Shown here: positions 33,621 through 42,907 of the stretch, piece by piece
Position numbering within the stretch: the stretch's first letter is position 1
How the letters are laid out: each line of letters begins with the position of its first letter
Assembly: GCF_013407925.2 (NCBI RefSeq)
Contig: NZ_CP060201.1
Location: 248,001 to 312,000, forward strand
Reading direction: 5' to 3'
Length of the DNA: 64,000 bases
Source of the DNA: Pseudomonas protegens
Lineage (GTDB): Bacteria; Pseudomonadota; Gammaproteobacteria; Pseudomonadales; Pseudomonadaceae
The notes under the pieces: generated by a model
Told to the model about the DNA's origin: nothing
The model's database searches: none
Seen by the model: the letters and a program-made list of their open reading frames with translations, nothing else
Translations under genes and position numbers: made by a program

Positions 33621-34404
33621 CTTGGAAACGTGGCGGGCGTTTTTCCGTGGCGGCGCGCAGGGCTTCGGCGCCATCGGCACTGCGCCCGCACAGCAGGCCG
33701 GCGGCCAGCTCGGCCGCCAACTGCTGCGGCAAACTGCGCTCGGCCCCCTGGCGGATCAGCTTCTTGGTCTGGACAAAGGCAAAGGTCGGGCCCGCCGCCA
33801 AGCGCGCGGCCAGCTCGCTGACGCTGGCGATCAGCTGTTCATCGGCGCACACCTCACCGACCAACCCGGCGGCCAGGGCCCGTTCGGCGCTCCACAACTC
33901 ATCGAGAAACAGCAGGCGCTTGGCCTGTTCGCTGCCGATCAAACGCGGCAGGTGCCAACTGGCGCCGGCGTCCGGCGAGTAGGCCATGCTGGTGTAGCCG
34001 GCCTTGAACCGCGCCGACTGCGCCGCCACCCGCAGGTCGCAGCACAGAGTCAGGTCCATGCCCGCGCCCACGGCGGTGCCGTTGATGGCGGCGATGGTGG
34101 GTTTGTCCAGGCTGTGCAGGCGGGTCATCAGGGCGTGGGCGGTTTCGGTCCAGCCGTAGCTTTCCAGAGCGCCGCGGGCTTCGGCTTCGGCCCACTCCGC
34201 CAGATCGGCACCGGCGCAGAAGCTGCGGCCGCTGCCGGTGAGGACCACGGCTCGGACGCTGGGGTCGCTGTTGCAGGTGTCTAGCAGGCTGTGCAGCGCC
34301 TTAAGGGTCGGGATGTCCAGGGCGTTGCGTTGCGCCGGGCGGTTGAGGGTGATCCAGGCTACGCCGGCTTCGAGCCGGCTGAGCAGCGACGATGAAGGGG
34401 TCAT
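33613..34404 (-). CDS. Enoyl-CoA hydratase/isomerase family protein
   Basis: A 263-residue crotonase. Oxyanion-hole segments SGRSFCAGADLAEW (about residue 57-70) and INGTAVGAGMDLTLCCD (about 107-123) are clear. It would hydrate the product of the adjacent dehydrogenase. First gene of the six-gene minus-strand operon ending at 26547. A TetR-type dyad lies 54 bases upstream of its start. Confidence 0.88.
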   Translation of the reverse strand: MTPSSSLLSRLEAGVAWITLNRPAQRNALDIPTLKALHSLLDTCNSDPSVRAVVLTGSGRSFCAGADLAEWAEAEARGALESYGWTETAHALMTRLHSLDKPTIAAINGTAVGAGMDLTLCCDLRVAAQSARFKAGYTSMAYSPDAGASWHLPRLIGSEQAKRLLFLDELWSAERALAAGLVGEVCADEQLIASVSELAARLAAGPTFAFVQTKKLIRQGAERSLPQQLAAELAAGLLCGRSADGAEALRAATEKRPPRFQGV

Positions 34405-34457
34405 GGGCGTCCTCGAATTATTGTGGTTGGCGTGAGGGGGTGACTTGAGGGTGATAC

Positions 34458-34471
34458 TAAACGAGCGTTCA
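34458..34471. promoter_or_regulatory. Candidate TetR-family operator upstream of the acyl-CoA/aru operon
   Basis: TAAACGAGCGTTCA, a dyad (AACG-AG-CGTT core) of the size bound by TetR proteins. A related dyad with the same flanking CAACA (TGAACGACTGTACA, 41783-41796) lies before the tetR gene, so both may be bound by that regulator. Confidence 0.5.
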
Positions 34472-34623
34472 ACAAGGCGGCAATTGGGGGGCCAGGGGAG
34501 CTTTTTGGTTGAATTCTTGAGGTATCCCTTTGTTTTTATTAGGTAAAAATCTGGGTGCCGGGGGTTGTTGGGTGGGGGTTGTTACAACTTCGAACAAGCC
34601 TCGACAAAAGTGTGGGTGGGGGA

Positions 34624-35600
34624 GTTTTTTTGTGGCGAGGGAGCTTGCTCCCGCTCGGGCGCGTAGCGGCCGTAAAGCCTGAGGGTGCGGTCTTCTTGGG
34701 GTACATATCCGTTGCTGCGGGTGCGGCGGCTTATGGTTCCGCTTTTACAGCGGGGGTTGGGTACATATCCATTCCTGCGGGTGCGGCCGCTGGCGGTTCC
34801 GCTCTTACAGCGGCTCACTTTTGAAGAGCGCAAAAGTAAGCAAAACGCTCTGCCCCTCCACTCGGTGCCTCGCCTAGGCTCGGCATGCCCTCACTCCGGC
34901 ATTGATCCGTGGGCCGCCGCAATGGGCCATCCCTGGCCCAGTGCGGCTAACCCGGCGTCCTGCCGGGTTACCCACGGCTCAATGCCTGCGTTCGGCCATC
35001 GTGTCTAAAGGGGCAGGAAGATCAAAAACAAGATCAAAAGCAAAGGCAAAATCTGACGGCGGCCTGCCGGCCGACCTGTTTCATTGCCGTTAGCGTTACA
35101 TGTAGCCGCTGCCGCAGGCTGCGAACGCTCTGGGCGGCACTCCGTCGCAGGAGACGCTAAACCTGCCTCCCCCAATGCTCCTGACCCACCGCGCTGCCTG
35201 GTTTCGCGAGCGCTGGCGCTCGTTCGCAGCCTTCGGCAGCGGCTACAAAGAGCCGGCCTGCGCAGCTTGGCTTTGGCTTTTGATCTTGCTCTTGATCTTC
35301 AGGCCCCTTCCCAGCAGGCCGAGCGCAGGCGTTGCGTAGGGGGCAGCTCGGCATGGATGCCGAGCTAGCCGCCACCCGGCCATGGATGGCCGGTTGGCGG
35401 CGGGCCCCCGGAGCAATGCCGGAGCTCGGGCACCCCGAGCCTCAGCGAGGGGCCCATGGAGGGGCAAGCCCTTTTGGTTACTTTTACGGCGTTTGGTAAA
35501 AGTGACTCGCCGTAAGGGCGAAACCCTAAGTGGCCGTGACCGCAGCAACGGATATGTACCCCGCCCCGCTGGCCGCAAACGCCAGCAAAGGCATCCACCC
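34624..35600. repeat. Long inverted repeat of Pseudomonas intergenic elements
   Basis: The 1.24-kb gap between the crotonase and permease genes has no convincing gene. Two diverged copies of one element face each other: left arm about 34713-35042, right arm about 35250-35580. Both contain GGGTACATATCC..TTGC at the outer end, a CTCTGCCCCTCCA / CTTGCCCCTCCA block, a CTCCGGCATTG block and AAGATCAA.A.CAAGATCAAAAGC at the inner end. The centre holds an inverted pair of TGTAGCCGCTGCCGCAGGCT-type repeats (35101, 35222-35249). The left arm also has a duplicated GGTACATATCC unit (34699, 34759). No transposase is present. Confidence 0.7.
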
Positions 35601-35644
35601 AGACGCTGCACGCCTCCCGGCCCCCTTCGCCGACAATCCGGCTC

Positions 35645-37048
35645 CTACACCGCCGCTAAAGGTTGCAATTGACGCTTGCGCTGCATCAGGTAATAGGCGC
35701 CATAGCACAGAACGATAAAACCCGAACCCCAATACAACGACGGCCGCTGAGTTTCATCCAGCGCCAGAAACACAAACAACGAGCTGCACAGCACGATGCA
35801 CAGCAATGGCACCAAAGGAAACCACGGCGCACGGTACTTGAGCTGCTCCAGTTGCCCACCCTCGCGCAGGAACTGGCGACGGAAGCGGTACTGCGCCAGG
35901 GCGATGACGATCCAGGTCACGGTGCCAGCCATGCCGCTCACAGCCATCAGCACCATGAACAGGGTGTCAGCGGCGATAAAGCTGGTCATCAGCGAGATCA
36001 GGGCAAAGCACAGAGTGATGAACAGGGCCCGCAGGGGCACGCCTTGTTTGCTCAGGGGCGACAGGGCCTTGGGTGCCATGCCGGATTTGGACATGGCCCA
36101 GAGGATGCGCGTAGAGGCATACAGCCCGGAGTTGCCCACCGAAAGAATCGCCGTGAGGATCACGAAGTTCATCAGGTCAGCAGCGTAGGGAATGCCCACC
36201 ATGTCGAACACCTGGACGAAGGGGCTTTCCACCAGTCCGGCTTGCTGCCAGGGAATAATCGCCGCCAGCACCATCACCGCCAGGACGTAGAAGATCAGCA
36301 CGCGGAACACCACGTTGCGCACGGCCCGCGGAATGCTTTTTTCCGGCTGGTCGGTTTCGCCGGCGGCCACGCCCATGATCTCGCAGCCCTGGAAGGCGTA
36401 GACCACGGTCATCATTACCGCGAACACCGCCGGCAGGCCGTTGGGAAACACTGAGTCGCCCTTGAGGTTGTCGAACATCGGCGCCGGGGCGCCGCTGGGC
36501 AGGTCGATGACGCCGAAGATCACCAGCGCGCCGACCACGATAAAGCTCAGGATCGCCAGCACCTTGACCCCGGCGAACCAGTATTCGGCCTCGCCAAAGG
36601 CCCGGGTGGCCAGGGCGTTGATGCCGAACAGCAAGGCCACGAACAGCGCCGACCAGTACCAGATCGGCACGCCAGGGAACCAGCGCTGCATCAGCATGCC
36701 GGCGGCGGTGAATTCCAGGCCCACGGTGGTGGCCCAGCTCATCCAGTAGACCCAGCCGATCATGAAGCCGGTGGCCGGGCCGATGTATTTGCTGGCGTGG
36801 GCCTGGAACGAGCCGGACACCGGCATCTGCACCGACAGTTCGCCGAGGCAGACCATCACCAGGTACATCAGGAACCCGGCCACCAGGTAAGAGAGGATCG
36901 CCCCCCAGGGGCCGCCCTGGTTGATGGTGACCCCGGAGCCCATGAACAGCCCGGTGCCGATCACCCCGCCCAGGGACAGCATGAAAATGTGCCGGCTCTT
37001 CAAGGAGCGGGTCAGGTGGATGCCTTTACGTTCTGTGGTGGTTGTCAT
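35645..37048 (-). CDS. APC-family amino-acid permease
   Basis: A 467-residue transporter with 12 hydrophobic helices. The start of helix 1, LGGVIGTGLFMGSGVTINQGGPWGA, is the AAT-subfamily (GabP/AnsP-like) signature. It lies between the aru operon and aruS and matches the place of PA4981. Likely imports arginine or a related compound, by context. A 208-base leader rich in ATTATTATT lies upstream, so it may have its own promoter. Confidence 0.87.
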   Translation of the reverse strand: MTTTTERKGIHLTRSLKSRHIFMLSLGGVIGTGLFMGSGVTINQGGPWGAILSYLVAGFLMYLVMVCLGELSVQMPVSGSFQAHASKYIGPATGFMIGWVYWMSWATTVGLEFTAAGMLMQRWFPGVPIWYWSALFVALLFGINALATRAFGEAEYWFAGVKVLAILSFIVVGALVIFGVIDLPSGAPAPMFDNLKGDSVFPNGLPAVFAVMMTVVYAFQGCEIMGVAAGETDQPEKSIPRAVRNVVFRVLIFYVLAVMVLAAIIPWQQAGLVESPFVQVFDMVGIPYAADLMNFVILTAILSVGNSGLYASTRILWAMSKSGMAPKALSPLSKQGVPLRALFITLCFALISLMTSFIAADTLFMVLMAVSGMAGTVTWIVIALAQYRFRRQFLREGGQLEQLKYRAPWFPLVPLLCIVLCSSLFVFLALDETQRPSLYWGSGFIVLCYGAYYLMQRKRQLQPLAAV

Positions 37049-37256
37049 GGCGCACCTCAGCAGTCAGTGAGGCGCAGGGCGCGGGGCGAAGGGGTGTGGC
37101 GGAGGGCGGAAGCAGCTTGCAGGCAGTTCATTATTATTATCTCCAATAAGCTTCGAAGGCCGCGGCGGGCGCGGCTCAAGCGATTATTGGAAAGCCATGT
37201 AAGTTCGGATTGAACGCCAGGATCGAAGATGTAAAAAGTCGTAAGGTTTTTGTACG

Positions 37257-39512
37257 TCAGGCCGCCAACAGCTGTTGCAGCAAGGCCCGAGACTGCTGCC
37301 AGGACGAATGCAGGCTCGCCGCCAGGGCCATTAGCGCCGGGCGATCCGTCTGCTGCGCCGCCTCCTCTACTTCCCGCAGCACCCGGGCCAGGGCGCAGAA
37401 GCCCAGGGAATCGGCGCTGCCCGCCAGGCGATGGGCCAGGTGCAGGACTTCGGTGCAGTCCTCGGCGGCCAGGGCATCGCTCAACAGGGGCCGTTGCTGA
37501 TCCAGGGCGTCGGCCAGCACCTGGAGCAAGCCCTGCAACTTCTGTTCGCCCAGCAGGCTGCGATGGGTATCCAGCAAACCCTGGTCGAGCAAACCCTCCT
37601 CAGTGTCGGCCTGCGGCATCTGCACCTGCCCGGCCAGCACCTGACGCAGGCTCTCCAGCTGCAACGGCTTGCCAAGAATGCCCTGCATCCCGGCCTGCAG
37701 ATAACCGCGCACCACGGACGGCTGGACGCTGGCGGTCAGGGCGACAATGCGTACCTGCCGGTTGGGCCCGGGACGCTGGCGGATCTCGCGGCACAGCTCG
37801 ACTCCGCTGATGCCCGGCAAGTGCACATCCAGCAGCAACAGGTCGAAGGCTTGCTGCTGACACAGGGCCAGGGCGCTTTCACCGTCTTGCGCCAGCCACA
37901 CCTGATGGCCGTCACGCTCAAGCAGTCCGCTGGCCACTTCGCGATTCAGGGCCACGTCTTCCACCACCAGGATTTTCAAAGCCTGCGTCGGCAACTCAAG
38001 CGCGGCCACCGACAAGGGCTCCTGGCCGATGCCCAACGCCAGCTCGAACCAGAAACAACTGCCCTGCCCCAGCTCGCTGTCCACACCGATGCGTCCGTCC
38101 AGTTGCTGCAGCAGGTGCTTGCAGATGGCCAAGCCCAGGCCGGTGCCGCCATAGCGCCGGGTCACCTCGTCACTGGCCTGGACGAAACGCTCGAAGATCT
38201 TCTCGCGCATCGACGCGGCAATGCCGATGCCGTTGTCGCGCACGCAGCAGCGCAGGCGCTGGCGCTCGGCAGTGCTGTGCAGCACTTGCACTTCGACCCG
38301 CACCCAGCCGTCTTCGGTAAAACGAATGGCGTTGGCCAGCAGGTTGCTCAGCACCTGGCGCAAGTACTGCTCGGCGCCCTGCTGACGCGGCGCCAGTTGT
38401 TCGTCGATGTGCAACTCCAGGCGGGTGCGATTGCCCTCGGCCCGGGGCTGCAACAGGGTGGTGACTTCTTCCAGCAACTGACGCAGGGAGAAGTCGCGCA
38501 GTTCCGGGCGGCTTTCGCCCTCCTCCAGGCGAGCAAAGGACAGCACTTCGTTGAGGATGCTCAGCAAGCCCTCCCCGGCTTGATGCAAGGCCTGCAAACG
38601 CTGGCGGTCCTGCTGCTCCAGGGGCGCCTGGCGCAGCAGTTCGGCCATGCCGAGGATGCCGTTCAACGGGGTGCGCAGTTCGTGGCTCATGGTCGCCAGA
38701 AAGCGCGACTTGGCCAGGTTGGCGGCTTCGGCCTCGTCCTTGGCGTGCATCAGGCTGGCGGTGCGGCGCTGGACCATTTTCTGCAATTCGTCGCGCTTGT
38801 CCTGCAAGGCCAAGCGGTCGGCTTCGCGGCGCTGCACATCGTCGAGCACTGCCCGGCGCATGTCGTCCAGGGCCCGGGCCACGGTGTCGATCTCGTCGCC
38901 GCCGGGGCGCTGGCGCTTGTCCAGGCGCAGGGGCTCGCGCAGCTCGCCGGCCGCCACGCGCCGGGCAAAGTCGGCCATCACTTGCAGGTGCCGGGTCACC
39001 AGCCGGTAGAACAGCCCGGACAAGGCCACCGCCAACCCGCAGAGAAATACGCTCATCCACAACAGGCTGGCCAGCCCGGTGGCGTACAGGCGCCGGTACA
39101 CCGCCCCCAGATCGGTGCTGACCTGCAACTCGCCCAACTGCCGCAGGGGCCCGGATGGCGGTTGATAGCTCAAGGGAAAACGCTCCACCCGCAACGGCCC
39201 GATCAACTCGGCGCTGCCCTGCTGCAAGTCGAAGTCATTGCTGATCAAGTGCACCCGGGCCACGTCGGAAAAGTCCACCAGCCCCTGCAACTGCACGGTC
39301 AGTTGCTCCTGGTTGAGGTCCCACAGGTTGCGTTCCAGGCTGCCCAGGTAACCGGCGCGGATCAGCTCCATGCGGCTGTCGATGTCGCGCATTTCCCGGC
39401 GGTATTCGAAGTACAGCTGCACGCTGCTGGCGAGCACGGTGAAGCACAGGCTGAACAGCAGGATAAACAGCAGCAGGCGGCGCAACAGGCCGGCGGAACG
39501 CAGGGGGATCAT
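37257..39512 (-). CDS. aruS: Hybrid sensor histidine kinase, AruS-like
   Basis: A 751-residue hybrid kinase: two membrane helices (about 10-30 and 135-160) around a periplasmic loop, HAMP, coiled coil, HisKA with [19 protein letters not shown] (about residue 275), HATPase with [13 protein letters not shown], a receiver domain with phospho-Asp in [11 protein letters not shown] (about 560), and a C-terminal Hpt domain with the histidine of [15 protein letters not shown]. Next to AruR and the aru operon, so the call is AruS, which senses arginine in P. aeruginosa. Overlaps the upstream binding-protein gene by four bases. Confidence 0.8.
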   Translation of the reverse strand: MIPLRSAGLLRRLLLFILLFSLCFTVLASSVQLYFEYRREMRDIDSRMELIRAGYLGSLERNLWDLNQEQLTVQLQGLVDFSDVARVHLISNDFDLQQGSAELIGPLRVERFPLSYQPPSGPLRQLGELQVSTDLGAVYRRLYATGLASLLWMSVFLCGLAVALSGLFYRLVTRHLQVMADFARRVAAGELREPLRLDKRQRPGGDEIDTVARALDDMRRAVLDDVQRREADRLALQDKRDELQKMVQRRTASLMHAKDEAEAANLAKSRFLATMSHELRTPLNGILGMAELLRQAPLEQQDRQRLQALHQAGEGLLSILNEVLSFARLEEGESRPELRDFSLRQLLEEVTTLLQPRAEGNRTRLELHIDEQLAPRQQGAEQYLRQVLSNLLANAIRFTEDGWVRVEVQVLHSTAERQRLRCCVRDNGIGIAASMREKIFERFVQASDEVTRRYGGTGLGLAICKHLLQQLDGRIGVDSELGQGSCFWFELALGIGQEPLSVAALELPTQALKILVVEDVALNREVASGLLERDGHQVWLAQDGESALALCQQQAFDLLLLDVHLPGISGVELCREIRQRPGPNRQVRIVALTASVQPSVVRGYLQAGMQGILGKPLQLESLRQVLAGQVQMPQADTEEGLLDQGLLDTHRSLLGEQKLQGLLQVLADALDQQRPLLSDALAAEDCTEVLHLAHRLAGSADSLGFCALARVLREVEEAAQQTDRPALMALAASLHSSWQQSRALLQQLLAA

Positions 39513-40345
39513 GGCGCCGTCTCCCGTTGCGCCTTGAGCATGGCGCGGTAGTCGTCCTGGCTTTGCACCAGCCAGCGCTGCACCGCGCCGCTGTCCACCT
39601 GCTGCTGCAACCGCGCGTCGATCTCGGCCATGCGCGGCGCCAGGGGCGAGTGGCGCGACACCGCCAGGCGCAGGTAGTCGACGCTCACCGCCTGGGGCAA
39701 GGCGATGATGTCTTCGGCCCCCGGCAACTGCTCGATATACAGCTGCCCGGTGCGGCGTTCATGGGGGATGAAATCGATGCGCTGGCGGATCAGCTTGCCG
39801 AAGTTCTGCTGGCTGCTGGAGACCCACTCGATGTTGCCGTGCTGCACCACTTCGCGGTCGAAATCCTGGCCGTAGCTCTCGCCGAACAGCAGGCCGCCGC
39901 GGTAGGCCCGCAAGTCCTGCAAGTGCGTAAAACGCGGCAGATGGCGACGGTTGACGAACAGCGCGACTTCTTCGCGCAGCACCGGCACCCGGGAAAACAG
40001 CAGGTCCTGCTGGCGCTGGCTGGTGCTGTAGGCCAGCACCACATCCACCCGGCCCGCGGCGGCGTCCAGCAGGCAGCGCTTCCAGTTGCCCAGCACCACC
40101 ACCTGCACCTGATAACCCAGCTCCCCCAGCACCTGGCGCACCAGGGTCGGCGCCAGCCCGCGCACCTGCTGGCCGTCGCTCCAGGAAATCGGTGGGTACA
40201 CCGGGTAGTCGCAATAACGCAGCACGGGCCGGGGTTCAGCGAACGTCGGGCCGGCCAGCAGGATCAGGCACAGGCTCAGGCACAGCACCCCTGCGCGACG
40301 CAGCAATTCAGGCGGCCACGCTGGCGGTGAACAGGTAACCGGCAC
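39509..40345 (-). CDS. Periplasmic solute-binding protein linked to AruS
   Basis: A 278-residue SBP_bac_3-type protein: signal peptide (about residues 15-36, LCLSLCLILLAGPTFA) then LRYCDYPVYPPISWSDG and LVRQVLGELGYQVQVVVLGNWKRCLLDAAAGRVDVVLAYS. It sits between aruR and aruS, overlapping the former by 38 bases and the latter by four. No ABC permease genes are near, so it is probably the external sensor part of the kinase and not a transport protein. Ligand probably arginine; inference. Confidence 0.78.
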   Translation of the reverse strand: MPVTCSPPAWPPELLRRAGVLCLSLCLILLAGPTFAEPRPVLRYCDYPVYPPISWSDGQQVRGLAPTLVRQVLGELGYQVQVVVLGNWKRCLLDAAAGRVDVVLAYSTSQRQQDLLFSRVPVLREEVALFVNRRHLPRFTHLQDLRAYRGGLLFGESYGQDFDREVVQHGNIEWVSSSQQNFGKLIRQRIDFIPHERRTGQLYIEQLPGAEDIIALPQAVSVDYLRLAVSRHSPLAPRMAEIDARLQQQVDSGAVQRWLVQSQDDYRAMLKAQRETAP

Positions 40346-41024
40346 CGTGAATGGTGATGATCAGCTCCGGCTCGGCCGGGTCGTCGTGCAGCTTGCGCCG
40401 CAGGCGGCCCACCAGCACGTCGATGGAACGGTCGCTGGGCACCCATTCGCGGTTGCGGATCTGGTCCATCAACTGGTCGCGGCTCAGGGTGTGGCCGCTG
40501 TTGCGCAGGAACACGCTGAGCAGTTGGTACTCGCCGTGGGTCAGCAGGGTTTCGCCGCCCTGAGGGTCGATAAGGCGACGGCGGTCAGTGTCCAGAGCCC
40601 AGTCGGCGAACTGCTTGACCGGGCTCGGGCTCGACGCCCGGGGTTGCGGCTGGTAGGCCTGACGCACCCGGCGCACCAGGTTCTTGGCCCGGGACACCAG
40701 CTCGCGCGGGTTGAGGGGTTTGATCACGTAGTCGTCGGCGCCGCATTCCAGGCCGACGATGCGGTCGATGTCGTCGTTGCGCCCGGTGATCAGGATGATC
40801 CCCACTTCCGAGCGCACCCGCAGTTCCCGGGTCAGGGTCAGGCCGTCCTTGCCCGGCAGGCGGATGTCCAGCATCAGCAGGTCCACCGTGTGCTGGCCGA
40901 GAAAGCTCTCCGCCTGCTCTGCGGTGGCGGCGCAGTGCACGTCGTAGCCTTCCTGAGAGAGATAAGCCTGAAGCAGTTCGCGAATCAGCGGATCGTCGTC
41001 GACGATCAAAACCCGAGGAGTCAT
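40308..41024 (-). CDS. aruR: OmpR-family response regulator, AruR-like
   Basis: A 238-residue regulator: receiver domain with VDDDP, phospho-Asp in LLMLDIRLPGKDGL (about residue 53) and K in VIKPLNP; OmpR winged helix at about 140-232 (GGETLLTHGEYQLLSVFLRN, RSIDVLVGRLRRKL, VHGAGYLF-like end IHGAGYLF). First gene of the aruR-binding protein-aruS operon. Should activate the aru operon in response to arginine. Confidence 0.82.
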   Translation of the reverse strand: MTPRVLIVDDDPLIRELLQAYLSQEGYDVHCAATAEQAESFLGQHTVDLLMLDIRLPGKDGLTLTRELRVRSEVGIILITGRNDDIDRIVGLECGADDYVIKPLNPRELVSRAKNLVRRVRQAYQPQPRASSPSPVKQFADWALDTDRRRLIDPQGGETLLTHGEYQLLSVFLRNSGHTLSRDQLMDQIRNREWVPSDRSIDVLVGRLRRKLHDDPAEPELIITIHGAGYLFTASVAA

Positions 41025-41106
41025 CGCCTGTTTCCTGATTATTTTTATTAGAAAAGGAACCTTGTGCGCAGCAGCCTAGCCATTACTGAACAACCGATCA
41101 ACAGCC

Positions 41107-41745
41107 CTATGTCGGCCTGACGAAACCGCGCCCGCCGCTGGCCAGCAAGCCCTCGACCCAGGCTTCGCAGATCTGCACGCCCTGCTGCGGGCTGAAGGTG
41201 CCGGGGTTGAGCCCGGACTCCAGCCACAGGCCGTCGAGCAAGGCGCTGAGGCTGATGGCCGCCAGATCGGCGTCGAACTGTGCCCAGCCCTGCTCCCCGG
41301 CCAAGCGGGTCAGCAGGCTGGCCAGCTCGTTGCGGTATTCACCGTAGGAATGTTCATGGGCCAGGTTGATCGCCTCGGCGGTCTTCACCGCGCCCCAGAA
41401 CGCCAGCCAGGCGTCCAGCAGCTTGGGGTCCAGCAGTTCGGCGCAGAACGAGGCGCGGAAGAACGCCGACAGCCGTTGCCGAGGAGTGGGTGCGGCCTGC
41501 TCCATGGCTTCGCGCAGCAGGCTCATGACCCGCCCGGTGACCGCCCGATACGCCTGGGCCACCAACTCGTCCTTGCCGGCGTAGTGATGGCTGATCAGCC
41601 CCACCGAGACCCCGGCCTCGGCGGAGATCTTGCGGATCGACGCCCCCTGAAAGCCGTGACGCTTGAGGCAGGTCAGGGTCGCCTCGATCAGCTCGGCCTT
41701 GCGCAGGTCGGGTTCCAGACGGGAAAAGCGCGCTTCCTGGCTCAT
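41107..41745 (-). CDS. TetR-family transcriptional regulator
   Basis: A 212-residue TetR protein. The N-terminal HTH is clear (LRKAELIEATLTCLKRHGFQGASIRKIS, GVSVGLISHHYAGKDELV), of the BetI-like subgroup. The C-terminal half binds ligand. It occupies the place of PA4984. GGAG eight bases upstream. Its own upstream region carries a dyad related to one before the crotonase gene, suggesting that it controls itself and the acyl-CoA/aru operon, perhaps with an acyl-CoA as ligand. Confidence 0.85.
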   Translation of the reverse strand: MSQEARFSRLEPDLRKAELIEATLTCLKRHGFQGASIRKISAEAGVSVGLISHHYAGKDELVAQAYRAVTGRVMSLLREAMEQAAPTPRQRLSAFFRASFCAELLDPKLLDAWLAFWGAVKTAEAINLAHEHSYGEYRNELASLLTRLAGEQGWAQFDADLAAISLSALLDGLWLESGLNPGTFSPQQGVQICEAWVEGLLASGGRGFVRPT

Positions 41746-41782
41746 GGGTCAAACTCCTTGGACGGTGACGGGAAGGTGCAGC

Positions 41783-41796
41783 TGAACGACTGTACA
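41783..41796. promoter_or_regulatory. Candidate TetR operator upstream of tetR
   Basis: TGAACGACTGTACA followed by ACA, an imperfect dyad 38 bases before the tetR start. It shares AACGA..GT.CAACA with the site at 34458-34474. Confidence 0.45.
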
Positions 41797-41848
41797 ACAG
41801 GCTTTCCGGGGCGATCCAGCGATTGCGCGACCGTCCTTCCTGCCGCCG

Positions 41849-41997
41849 CTGCCGCAGGCTGCGCACGGGCTGGGCGGCATTCCGTCGTAGGGACGCCACG
41901 ATCTTGAAGGCGACACCGGTTCGGCTGGAGATCGTCAAGCAAGGCCCTGCGGGCCTTTTCGCAGCCTCGCCGAGGCTCAGCAGCGGCTACAGGCAGA
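41849..41997. repeat. Inverted Pseudomonas repeat (CCGCTGCCGCAGGCTGCG family)
   Basis: GCCGCTGCCGCAGGCTGCGC at 41849 and the complementary-type end TTTCGCAGCCTCGCCGAGGC ... AGCAGCGGCTACAG to about 41994 enclose a spacer of about 100 bases. Same family as units at about 35101, 35222 and 63895-63990. Fills the gap between the tetR promoter and the aldolase gene. Confidence 0.75.
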
Positions 41998-42013
41998 TAT
42001 GAACCCACAGGGG

Positions 42014-42808
42014 TCAGGCGCGGTAGTCGGGGGCGATGCGCTCCAGCAGGCGCAACAGCGCCGCCCAGGCCAGCTGCATGGCATCCGGATCGTTGAGTTC
42101 GCCTTCCTGCAGTGGCCGGCCCGGGTCGTTGAATTGGCGTTCGGTGTGGGCACAGACCGCGTCCGGCGGTAGCACGATCTCCCCCGCCGCCTGGGCCGCC
42201 AGTTGGATCTCGCAGGCCTTCTCCAGGTAGTACATGCGCAAAAACGCCTGGCTCACGGTTTCACCCACGGTGAGCAAGCCATGGTTGCGCAGCATCAGCA
42301 CGCTCTTGTCGCCCAGGTCGGCCACCAGCCGTTGCTGCTCGCCCAGGTCCAGGGCCACGCCTTCGTAGTCGTGGTAGGCCACGCGGCCATAGAACTCCAT
42401 GGAAATCTGGTTCACCGGCAGCAAGCCGCATTTGAGCGCCGCCACCGCGCAACCGGCCTTGGTGTGGGTGTGCAGCACGCACTGGGCATCTTCCCGGGCG
42501 CCATGAATCGCGCTGTGAATCACAAAACCCGCCGGGTTCACCGGGTACGGCGACGGCTCCACGGCTTCGCCATTGAGGTCGATCTTCACCAGGTTGGAGG
42601 CGGTGATTTCATCGAACATCAGGCCGTAGGGGTTGATCAGGAAATGATGCTCGGGCCCGGGCAGGCGCACCGAGATATGGGTGAAGATCAGGTCGGTCAT
42701 GCGAAAGTGCGCGATCAGCCGGTAGCAGGCCGCCAGCTCTTCGCGCAGGCGCTGTTCAGTGGCGCTGCGCTCGGTCAGGGCGTGGGGGCTGGGAGCGATA
42801 TTGTTCAT
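42014..42808 (-). CDS. Class II aldolase/adducin-family protein
   Basis: A 264-residue protein with the class II aldolase fold: HISVRLPG, zinc ligands in HTHTKAGCAV (about residue 122-124), and a third histidine in RNHGLLTVG (about 178). The family includes sugar-phosphate aldolases and decarboxylating enzymes; this subgroup (with LINPYGLMFDEITASNLVKID) is widespread but substrate unknown. Follows the binding protein gene in a probable two-gene unit. Confidence 0.82.
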   Translation of the reverse strand: MNNIAPSPHALTERSATEQRLREELAACYRLIAHFRMTDLIFTHISVRLPGPEHHFLINPYGLMFDEITASNLVKIDLNGEAVEPSPYPVNPAGFVIHSAIHGAREDAQCVLHTHTKAGCAVAALKCGLLPVNQISMEFYGRVAYHDYEGVALDLGEQQRLVADLGDKSVLMLRNHGLLTVGETVSQAFLRMYYLEKACEIQLAAQAAGEIVLPPDAVCAHTERQFNDPGRPLQEGELNDPDAMQLAWAALLRLLERIAPDYRA

Positions 42809-42907
42809 TGTTGGAGTCCTCCAGGCGGGTGGGCGGGCAAACAGGGTCGGTAAAAAGAGCCGGCAAACAATAGGACCGGACGCCCGCAGGCGTCCAGCCC
42901 GTTGCGC

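Noticed and set aside
35084..35718. Several 60-120 codon frames in the inverted-repeat region
   Set aside because: They follow the repeat arms on both strands, lack ribosome sites and have Arg/Pro/Gly-rich shadow composition.
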